From contig OX243812.1 in the NCBI GenBank assembly GCA_945859605.1, forward strand, positions 53,046,093 through 53,110,092: 64,000 bases of DNA, read 5' to 3'. This document shows positions 24,196 through 34,900 of this stretch, in pieces. The translations under genes were made by a program, and so were the position numbers. Each line of letters begins with the position of its first letter. The first letter of the stretch is position 1. Source of the DNA: Lumbricus rubellus. Its lineage: Eukaryota > Annelida > Clitellata > Crassiclitellata > Lumbricidae. The notes beneath the pieces are model-generated. The model searched no databases and was not told the origin of the DNA. It saw nothing but the letters and a program-made list of their open reading frames with translations.

Positions 24196-24545
24196 CTAGC
24201 ATATTTGCCCATGACAGCAGTGTTTGTCGGATACATTTAGTCACTGGTCATGACAACCATGTTTGTTAGGCCACAGTTGGCCACTTGTCCTAACAGCCAT
24301 CTTGGTTTGACACACCGCTGATCAAATGACCCGGACATCCAAGTTGGTTGAGCACTCAGCTGGTTAACTGGCCATGCCAGTCACGTTTGCTGGGCCCACA
24401 GCTGGTCAACTAGCCCTGACAGTTAAGTTTGTTTGAAAACACAGCCACCAACTGGCCCTGACAATCATGTTGGTTGGCGCACAGCTGGTCAACTAGTCCT
24501 GAGTCAGGTTTGTTGGGCCCACAGCTGGTCAACTAGTAACAACTT
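24195..24545. repeat. Degenerate minisatellite, unit about 55-60 bp
   Basis: Units contain CCACAGCTGGTCAACTAG and CCTGACAGTCATGTTTGTTG-like sequence. The last units are best conserved; the first have drifted. Confidence 0.8.
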
Positions 24546-24885
24546 TTAGGATACATGTTTCTTTTGTACAACTTGAACCATGAACAGACATCTGTTGGAT
24601 GCTTTTGTGGAACAACCTTGCAACTCAGTAACATTTCGTCGTCAGTACTTGTTTTGTATACAATACATACATACATACACAATTACCCATCCTTCCATTT
24701 TATTTGTATGTGTCTCCTTTGGTCTGTCTGTTACAATGCCTCTGATGATGGCTGCTCAGTAGGATTGCTTTAGGCCCAGTGCTAAAAGTGTAAAAAAAGT
24801 GCCTGGACACCCCTTACCTTTCCAAAAGAAGTGCCAGGATGCCCCTTACATTTCAGGTTTGTTTGTTTGTATGTGCACTTGTTAC

Positions 24886-25085
24886 AGCGCCCCTTCAAGC
24901 TCTTTCTATTCAGAGGCGCTTCTGACTACAGCGAGGACACTGCATTGGAGTGTCATGCCGAAGCGCTGAGCAATTGTGAGTGAAGGACTTGCTCAAGGTC
25001 CCTTTACGCTGCAGCTTGGTGGATTCGAAGCTGCAACCCTTCAGCTGCAAGGCAACTAACATACCCACTACACCACCACGCCCCA
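24886..25085 (-). mobile_element. tRNA-derived SINE copy
   Basis: Same family. On the minus strand the head GGCGTGGTGGTGTAGTGGG and a B-box-like GCTTCGAATCC precede the usual body. It is flanked by a (GT)n run at 25085-25106. Confidence 0.8.
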
Positions 25086-25592
25086 TGTGTGTGTGTGTGT
25101 GTGTGATCATGTTATGAGCCTAAATTTCGTATGGCTTCAAACCTACTGAGAGCAATAAATTGACCAATTCTATGTTGGGGTACTTTGTTGTTATGAAATT
25201 CGTACAGTCCACATTTTTTTCAACTAAAGATAACAGTTGACAAAAGGGCAAATAAACTGAAACACTGCCAGTGAAACACTGCCAGTAAAGCAAGCATAAT
25301 TTTAACCCAACCTGTTCAAATGTTTTTCAAAATCAATTCCCGAAATACTGTTTCAATTGCTAGACCATTCTTCTAAATCGTTAATGATGAGAAATATTGT
25401 TTTCTTAGTACCGGTAGCTTTTAGTAAACAGCTGTCTATAAAATGCCAAAAGTAGGCAGTGCCACACATGATTATGAATGGTAAGCAGTTAACTACGGTA
25501 GTCTTTTTGTTTGGTTGTACATATATGTGGAAGGCTACCACTGTTGTCTTCTCTAGTTATTATTCTCTTATTGATGAACATTTGGTTTTTAA

Positions 25593-25652
25593 CCCGTTAC
25601 TGACCAGTGTACTAAATGGCATGGAAATCTTACACCCTCGGTCGGTAAAGGG
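25593..25652. mobile_element. Tiny TTAA-flanked hairpin element (60 bp)
   Basis: TTAA on each side; termini CCCGTTACTGACC and GGTCGGTAAAGGG are near-perfect inverses, starting CCC as in piggyBac elements. Confidence 0.7.
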
Positions 25653-25968
25653 TTAATGGCTCTAACATCATGCAGGGGAGTGGGGCAGCATGTATATAAG
25701 TAGCTAAAAGTAACAATACCAAGTGTCTAGATCACCTGTCATCCAATGGTTTTAATCATTTGATATCACCTCAAAAGTACAACTATACGCAAAAGGTGTC
25801 AATGCCTAACGGCAATGCGATTGAGACTGGTTATGTCTGGCAATCCGATAGAACATAAATTTCATTTGGCGATAACGTGAAACACGACTGAATCCTTCAA
25901 ACATACATTCAATCACAAAGATACGTCGCTATTTGCACATCTCCAATCAGATAGTTGACAACAGAATT

Positions 25969-26256
25969 CAGAAGCGTAGCGACCGCCCTCCGTACCCTCC
26001 GACCGAAGGGGGACCCCGCAAAGAAGGGGCCCCAAAAAAGTGCCAAAAGATGAATGAAATGACTAAAACAGGTCATAAACTTTTCAGACGGCGAATTGAT
26101 GAAATCTTTCCGAGATTTTTGCCGGATGACTAAAACAAAGGTCGTCAGAAATTTTGGGCACGAAAATTTCCGCATCCCGGTGTCTGCATTGCAAGGGGCC
26201 GGCCGACCAGGACATTATGCTCGGAGGGGGCCACGTTCATTGTTGCTACGGCCCTG
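25969..26256. mobile_element. Non-autonomous hAT element (288 bp)
   Basis: Perfect 8-bp duplication ACAGAATT at 25961-25968 and 26257-26264. The ends CAGAAGCGTAGCGACCG and, inverted, CAGGGCCGTAGCAAC are imperfect inverted repeats. Confidence 0.85.
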
Positions 26257-26264
26257 ACAGAATT

Positions 26265-28735
26265 AAAGACTAGGACATCAGGTTCGAAATTTAACAAAAA
26301 AGTTAGATAAGTGTGGGCAAAATTTTTCACAAGGAGTTTAAGTTTGGGTCAGCCAGACATCAAATACCACTAATTAAGAAGGAGTATTCAGCATTTTTCC
26401 AACTACCGATAAGTCTTAAGCAATGACAACACCACGTAACAGCGAATTCAAAAACAAAATCTTAAACGCCTAAATATTATACATACATAGACATTATATA
26501 TGCGTCATATATAATAATCATAGTAATATAATATATTAATATAATAATGTACAGAGTTAAACACACGGCTATTCACACACACATCCTGAATAGTAAGGTA
26601 GGAGGTGGTACGAAACAACGCAGACTGTCCAGTCCTTGAGATTGAGCACCGTAATCCGTAATGTAGGCGGCATGCAATAGATGGTCAGATCACAGTCGAT
26701 CACATGATCAAAATCGAGATTAAAACATGATGATGACGACGATGACGCGCACGCAACACACGCACAGACTGAAGAATGAAAACACATGTAACCAATCTAC
26801 AATTAAATTATATACAAAAACCTTTATAGGACTATGTTCATGGGCACTGCATGCAGGCACAGCACATACCACGCTATGTGTGCCCAAGTATGCACATACA
26901 ATTTCACAATTTACTCACAAGTATATATATATATATAATATATATATATATATATAATATATACTCTGATTCCAATAAAATTGAATCCTTTCAATTTGCA
27001 TTGAATTCTTACGAGTGAATAGACCACCTGATGTAAAATGATGAGTTTGCACTGACTTTTAATACTGGACAAAATTTTGCACGGTTTTCATTCATAAAAG
27101 AATATTAAAGATTTACCGTATATTTCTAAAAACTCTGTCCTCTACTCCCTGACCTTAAGAAGAAAGCAGAAAACGGGTCCTAAATAATGGCCACTGAAGT
27201 TTTATTACAAGCCAAATTCTTCCATGTATGCATGCAGAATTAGTGACATTTTATACGGCAAACAAAATATTCTCCGCAAGTAAACTTTTAGTAGTTTAAA
27301 AAAAAAATTGTAAAAATTTGGCAAAATCATTGAAATAACCTGCAAATTTATTCATAAAATATCACATATCAAAACGCCTTTATAAAAATTTAAATTATGT
27401 AGACCATATAATGCATCATTAAAAAATTTGACTAATATTGGCCATTGTATGCAAACAGAAAGGAGTTCTATTTTATTTAGACATGCATGAAAATTACAGC
27501 ACATACAATGCACAAACACACGCAAGTGCATCTGTGCATGCGCATGTACCGGTAAATGCATGTTTATGTGTGCAAGTATGTAATGCAATCGAACCCTATA
27601 AACAACATGAAACTGTTCCAATTAACAGACATATTAAAGATATCGTACCAAACACGATCCGCTAAACGTATTTGAATTCACGCACCAGTTTTCACCTGTC
27701 TCCAATTTTAAACTGAACCGCCGATTGCAGAGGGTGTCGACGAAAAACAAAATGAACGACACCAAACGTGCAAAACAACACGTGGTCTGTGTTTTCTGTG
27801 CATACTCACTCAACTCAAAGGAAACAATCTCTGACTGACTGACTGCCATGCAGCAACAATACACTCTCCTTGACTGAACTCGATTAACTCACGAACAGAA
27901 ACACGAGTAACAAAGTTCTGAATATTCAAAAAACAGCTGACTTATTAGGCAGCCGAAAATTCTCGACTTCACAGAAGTTACGGATACAGAGCACAGCACG
28001 TACATAAACTGTTTTTACAAAAACGAACAGTAGAACTTCAAAATCCTACATTATATCAAATAACTTTCACACGGACTCCCAACTTGATAATATTTCACAT
28101 GTTATATAAGCCAATATATTTTCATCAAACTGCTGGGAAGATTTGTTGGTAGATAGACTGACACAACTGATCATCCCGAAATCAACACCCTACAGGTTTC
28201 AGGAAAGAAAGAAATGGTCTCTGAAACGAAAGCTTGTGTCTTGATTTCCATGGCATTTACTTATCTCTGTCTTCTCTGGACTTCTGCATCAAATACATAC
28301 ACGTGTTTGAATTTGAATCAACTGGTCACGCACTCAGTGAATGTATGCAATACTGGGAGTGAAGATCTTCACCAGCTATTTACAAGAATCACTGAAGTGT
28401 AACGTATCAAGTAGCACTAGTTCTCAAGATCTGTGGCCTCTTGAGGTTAAGCTCAGCTCAACAATGCGACTCAAGTCAATTTTCTATGACGCACCCAGGT
28501 CCAGACTCGGGATGCCGAGTTGAAAGGTTGACAAGTTAAATAATCAACAATCAACTTCCTGAATTCATTTATAAGATGACAAACTTGTTATTCTTTATAA
28601 AACCCTAATATCAGTCAGGCCAGCAACAAGTGCTGTTGAAAAGTTCTTACAGAAATGTCCAGGTAGAAAATACAATTTGACTAATCTGAAATCGTTCAAA
28701 TATAGAATAGCCTTGCATCACCAACACGTGCCAAT
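26265..28735. other. Intergenic or 5'-intron sequence
   Basis: No gene seen. (TA)n runs lie at 26925-26965. Short reading frames here have no recognisable protein features. Confidence 0.5.
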
Positions 28736-28737
28736 AA

Positions 28738-29022
28738 CTTTTTACTGCTTCTACCTTTCCCACAGACGTTCTCAAATGTCCGATACAAGCTTTCAGCTAT
28801 ATGTATCGTATCCGCATTTAACACTTAAGCACTTAAGCACTTACTTCCTACTGCTTTTACCTTTCCAACTGATGTTCTCAAATGTCCAATAAAAGCTTTC
28901 AGCTATATGTATCGTATCCACATTTAACACTTAAGCACTTAAGCAATAACTTCCTACTGCTTTTACCTTTCTAACTGATGTTCTCAAATGTCCAAATAAA
29001 GCTTTCAGCTCTATGTATCGTA
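28738..29022. repeat. Three-copy tandem repeat, unit about 106 bp
   Basis: The marker TTCTCAAATGTCC recurs at about 28769, 28874 and 28981, followed each time by AAAGCTTTCAGCT and TATGTATCGTAT. Confidence 0.88.
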
Positions 29023-31688
29023 TACCAATTCAAGAGCAATATTGAAGCAATTCTTCCAAACATATTTTGTGCAATGAATGGCCTCCATCAACATTTGCAG
29101 TTATAAACGGGTCTCCTACAAACTCGTATTGTGGCTACAACTTTCCCTTTTCATAAACAGCCACCCAAGGGATCTTGGAGATGCTTTCACAAACTAGCAC
29201 TTTATCAATCCCAGCTTGAGGACAACATGTACAACATTGTACACTTGTACAATATGTACATGAGTATAAGTGAATATTATAAGCATACAAAATGCAAAGA
29301 CTGAAAAGTTATTGTATGTTCGAAACATGCCTTGAGATTTCCAAGGTGCAAATCAACATTCAAAACTTAAACACTTGTTTATCTTACACATATGTACACA
29401 TACATGCACACATATAAACATGCTGCATAAAATACATGTCATATTTATTGTCATATTTATGCCCAATCAAAGTACACACATAAATAAACATATATATGGT
29501 GTATATTCAAATGCATGACATTTACAATTATACATTAAACATATATATATAATTTATATATATATATATATACATGGGAATTTTTATGTTTAAACTCTAA
29601 ATTTAAATGTCAAAAAAACCACGGATGTAAACCTTCAAAGAGCTACACCTATGATTCGACAGGTACAATACTCTTTGATCTATAATACATGAATCACTGC
29701 TTTAGTTATGTATAACGACTAGACATAACTACTAGACACTGACTAGAAGTAGACAGCTTTTCCTACACAGCCACACCCAAGCACCTTTTATTTATACTGT
29801 TTGACATAGAGGGCAAGCTGCTCTGTGGTAACGCTTGACTGGGGCCAATGTGCTCTGCGTGGTTTTTCGCCTAAGAGTTCGTGACTTGAGCTGCTCATGT
29901 CTCTTCAAGAACCACACTCGACACCAGACATCAAAGAAAACAATGCCATCCTGGTAAAGAAGCAGCTGCAGTCCCCCACCCACCCCCACGGGATTCTGTT
30001 TCGGAAAGCATAGGCTAATGCAGCGGGTTTCAAATTTGCCGTCTCTTTACGACAAGCTCTCACTCACCAAAAGCGCCTAAAAAGTCACATCTTCGAATAA
30101 TTTGGTGCGAAACAACAGCAAGAGAAGCAGCAGCACACTGTCGTGCATGATGTCTGCACTTGTGCCGTGCTCCTGCACACACACACACACAGAGTTTGCC
30201 AAATGAGTATTAAGTCCGACAGTTACTAGGTTGGCGTTAAATACAATAACAAACTAACACTGATTGGCCGAGAGAGCAGTGTGGCTGGCTGGCGGACGAG
30301 TGAGCAGATATGATAACAGCAACTGACATCGTCAATGTCCATGGAGTCTAAGAGTGCCCCCGTCGTGAATTTCGGAGTCGGTAGAAAAGCAGGCGACAGC
30401 CGACTTGTTGCCCACCTTTCAAATTGAGTCCGTCAAGTACAGTCAACCTTGGCACCTCCCCGCAGCAAGCACTCGTCGAAATGACCCTTGGACAATGAGG
30501 TCGAGAAGCGAACCACCCAGCACATCATCCATGACTAGTAAAAGCTGAGGAATTGGATTGAGAAATGAGCAATGCGGCAGTGAGGCATAGATTGAGTTGA
30601 GAATCTAGGCATGCTGATTTGGTGTGACGTCAACTACAGACAAGGTTCTAAGCTGTTCCCTACCACATCCTAGCAGTGTTAAGGAATCGGACATTAGGCC
30701 GACACTGGCGTTGAACCAATCTGCTGAAGGAGGAGCAAAACAAGGAACTGCAACGACAAAACAACAGACACAGCTATACAGCAACACATCGCAACGAAGA
30801 CATTATTTATAAAGTGAACACATAATCATAACAATATTTAGAGGCATTAAAATGCACAATTAATTAATTACATCAATTTTAATAAATTGAAGGAAAATCA
30901 AATAATAGAAAAATGCTCAAATATTTTATGCTTATGTAACCAAACCATTCCCTGACACATGACGCAGAGTTACATCCTGCGATCTAGTTGCATCTGAATT
31001 ACAGTTCGAAACTAGTGCAGCCTGTAAGGGATTAGTTGACCTATTCACAGTACACATCAGCTAGTTTCAAATCAAGACTTGTTGCAATTTTGTCAGTCAG
31101 AATTAAATCCCACTTCTATTTAAAACTTGCCATTCTGTGATACTAGCAAAGATTCCTTCTATATAGCCAAACAAGACAACTCTGAAATATTTTTGCTACT
31201 GGTTCAGCTACCATTTGGAGAATGCACACAACGATAATAACAAGAAATGCATAACTGTGAATCAATCCTGAGAAAGTCACTAAGCAACAAGGCAAAGGAA
31301 GTCTGCCAAGAAATCTTTACTGCCAGATACTGATCTCCTTGGCATAAGTTAGACCACAAGTGCTGCCCATAAGAATCTCCAAAGAAATGTTATGGACCTC
31401 AACCATTGTAGACATGACAAATAAAGATTTGCCTGCCAAAAAGCATCTGCCTGACGTCAGCTTAATAAGTATAGCTGCCAATATATATAGCTTGCGCCAC
31501 CCGCCAAACTAGGCTGAGGAACCGTAGAGCGATCTGCGTGAAGTCTCTGCATGACGTCTCTTGGTGCCACTTATCTAGCTCACGTATGCAGATATATATA
31601 TATATATATATATATATCAACCCTCACACTGATTCACATCATACTCAACCGCATTTCTCCAGAGAATCTAAGGGACTTGGCTTGAGCT
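29023..31688. other. Intergenic sequence and 3' flank of the kinase gene
   Basis: No gene recognised. It includes (TA)n runs near 29555-29575 and 31591-31617 and a short (CA)n at 30177-30190. Confidence 0.5.
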
Positions 31689-31692
31689 TTAA

Positions 31693-31763
31693 CCCTTTGA
31701 ACCCGGAGTTCGAGTAACGCTACGGATAATGGGCCGGAAAACCGGCCCGTCGGGTTCTAAGGG
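31693..31763. mobile_element. Tiny TTAA-flanked hairpin element (71 bp)
   Basis: TTAA on both sides. CCCTTTGAACCCG at one end is mirrored by CGGGTTCTAAGGG at the other, and an inner palindrome GGGCCGGAAAACCGGCCC lies between. It is about 90 bp past the kinase stop codon, in its probable 3' UTR. Confidence 0.75.
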
Positions 31764-31855
31764 TTAAATGCAATAAAATAGCTCACCGCAACACGTGCAG
31801 AACAGTCGGAATCAACTGGAGCTAAATGAATTAAAACTGACTCACAGTAGTTTCA

Positions 31856-31984
31856 TTATAGCGGTCCACTGTCGCTGTCCACGCAAGGAGAACGAGGCTG
31901 AAGACTCAAGTCGTTAGGAAAATATATACTTGGCTCAGTGTTACAGCGCTTCATTTTACTTTTCGACTTCTTGAGCATGGTCGC
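31856..31984 (-). CDS. DGKQ: DGK terminal exon
   Basis: Acceptor TTTGTCTGCAAG, phase 0. It encodes [19 protein letters not shown] and ends VDSDSGPL and stop. The MLKKSK...RRNTEP pattern is shared with other DGK C-termini. Confidence 0.88.
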   Translation of the reverse strand, partial: ATMLKKSKSKMKRCNTEPSIYFPNDLSLQPRSPCVDSDSGPL

Positions 31985-34900
31985 CTTGCAGACAAACAAA
32001 AATTAACAACAGAAAATAACATATGGACCATGCTATAACCTATGAAACAATGTAGAAACATTTTCCAACTTCTTCCAGCAGCAGTCTTGCCTGCAAGAAA
32101 AAATCCCTAAAGTATGCAAGTTTTTCAATTGCCGTAGAATAGGGTGGGAAGTGGGAACCACATACGAGGGCATCAAATCTGGCCTTGATTTAATTTACAC
32201 TGCTCTACAGAGGAACAAATAGAAGGGCATCAAAATGGTCAAACACTTATGCCAAATATTATCCATTATTCCTTTTGTTGAATACACAATCACTGGTATT
32301 GAACGACCGACCGAGACAACCTGTGGTGCATGAAACACTGGAGCTACACAACAACTAAAACTTTGCTATTTCTCCCAAAGTTCCATATAACTCCTTAAAA
32401 CCTGACCAGGCCAACTCATTCTCCAAGTGCTATACTTAAAAATAATAACAAAACAATTTCTATAGCACAGCAGCAAAGCGGCGGTCAATGTCATTAAAAA
32501 ATGGGTAGGGTTACCAATTCTCCATGTGCTCTAGAAGCCAACAAAGTTCAGGTAGGCCTACTCACTCTTCGGCGCTATACAAGTCACCAAAGGTTCAGAA
32601 TGATCATGAATCGTCCTCCACTACAAATCATTCTCCCAGTAGCCTACTACGTAACTAAATGTCGAGCAGCAGCCATTCTGAGAACGTCATAGTTTCAGCA
32701 TCTGTGCGAAGTTATTCACCTATGCACAGAACTATATGCAAACTATAATTAATGCAACTGACCTTGAGAGCAGACCTCAGGACAACCACTTGTCCTGCAG
32801 GTTGGATCCATGGCTCACCATCCACCTGAACAGGTAGATCTGTTAGTATTTGGATCCGAATCTGTTTCAAGTAAAGCAGACAGTGCAGCAAAATTACAAA
32901 CATTCCTGTACAAATCTCAAAGAACGGTCATGATGACAATGCACTTTCATTAACACATTGGTCTTCTCAGCTACATTCTGCAATGATATCTAACCATTCA
33001 TTTTCATGCAACAATTCTTTGTCAGAATTTTTTTAGCAATCATTGTTTAGCTTGAAGGTAATTTCCTAAAGCAGCTGGTATAAAACCTGTGATGTCTATG
33101 AGTATCTTTCACACAGAATATTCAAGTAGTAATCAATTTTTGGCTGGTAGACAATTTCTAAAAACACAGTAAAATTGTTCGTCGCCAAAATCAAGCCAGT
33201 AAGTTACAATACTCAAAAATTTTGTCAGACTGCTTGGAAAACCCGGGCAAGGTAATCCTAATTTATAACTTGCTTTTAAGAATAAAATTCTCGGAAGCAT
33301 GGTCCTCGTGCAAACAGAACAGAAATCGAGCGGCCATTTTGAAACATTTCACCCTAACAATCATGTCTGACAGGCTCACAGCAATGACAACCACTTACCC
33401 AGTGGCACAATGCAAGTCCATCCATTGGCCATTGGCCAAATGAATGTCCAGTTCACAAACATCATATGGTAGTACTTTATTTTACATAATTACATGAATT
33501 AACAATGGACGATGGTCTACTTACGTGACCACCTTGTGCAATGCGCAGGGCACTTCGCATGCCGCTCTGAATCTGTCCCATGTGTACGACACCTGTTACA
33601 CCGACGACCTCCAGCATGCCATCGTAATGAGTTGGCTTAGCAAACTGGTCCTCCTTCTCCACTCCCCACGGATTTGCACCAGATGCCCAGCTAACACACA
33701 ACAACATATAAACGCTTGAATGAGCTTAGCCCGTTGAAGAGGCAAAGTCCATTCCATGTGGAAGGACCTATCACAGCAAAGGCTCGGCTTCTGACATGCA
33801 AGTGCACCGTTCAGAATATCGAGAACATACCGAACACAACCAGGAGCGCTGACAGTGACATAAAACCATAACACGTCGCAAGCACAATGTCATCATCTTC
33901 AACAGTCACAAAAAAGCAATTCATCATCGTCGCACTGTCACATCTGCTGCTACTCTTACCACAGTCATTTCCTTTGTTACATCTCACATTGACTATTGCT
34001 CTTCGCTCAACTTTGGTCTCCCATCCAGCATAATCGCTTGTCTGAATCGGGTATTACATTCTGCTGCACGACTCATTGCGCAAATCCCTAAATATGGTCA
34101 TGTCTGCAAGTAATTGCTGGAGGCGCTTCATTGATTTCCTATTCACTCACCAGCGTAGTGAGTCAGGGTAGCTCATCTAGTATGACGATGTTGTGAAGGC
34201 CTTGCGCCAATCTCCCTCCGAGAGCTACACTGCCACACGTTGGATATCCAAGAATGTCGCCCCCTACACTCTGCTGAAAAGGGAATTTCTTAGTTCCTTT
34301 TGCTCGTACTGCTCTACCATTACGATGGCATTCGAGCCTTCTCTGTGGTTGGCCAAGTGGCCCGGAATGGCCTTCATTCAGAGCCTTGACTACACATTGA
34401 GACTCTACCAGGATTCTTTCTCAATAAACTTAAAACTGTTCTCTTTGGGTGCGCCAGAGTTAGGAACGCCTCGGAATAGTTTCCTTGAAGGGGCACTCTA
34501 TAAGTTTCGGAAAAAATGAATGAACTAGTAAAACCTATTAGACAACATTTAACTGAAGTATCAAGTGAATACATGCACATTGACTACACACCTGTTCATC
34601 AACGTACCTTAATATATTGAGAATAATAATTCCCTCGACTGGTGGAACGTTGATGACCTTTCCGTCCACTTCCAGGCGGATGTCATGATGAAGGTCCTTA
34701 CGACGGTTCACCATCTTCCGTATTCCAATTTTAAAGTAAACACCTTTATTGTATAATCTGAAATGCCAAAAAGTAAACACCTTTATTGTATAATGAATCT
34801 GAAATGCCAAAAAAATAAACACCTTTATTGTATAATCTGAAATGGCAAAAAAGTAAACACCTTTATTGTATAATCTGAAATGCCAAAAAGTAAACACCTT

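Noticed and set aside
25909..26175. Minus-strand 88-codon frame
   Set aside because: It is mostly the body of a non-coding hAT element (25969-26256).
33222..33443. 73-codon plus-strand frame between two kinase exons
   Set aside because: Intronic and without family features or splice support.
34538..34897. 119-codon minus frame taken as one exon
   Set aside because: Only 34608-34757 matches the kinase family; the rest is minisatellite, open by chance. It is nevertheless the basis of the splicing finding.
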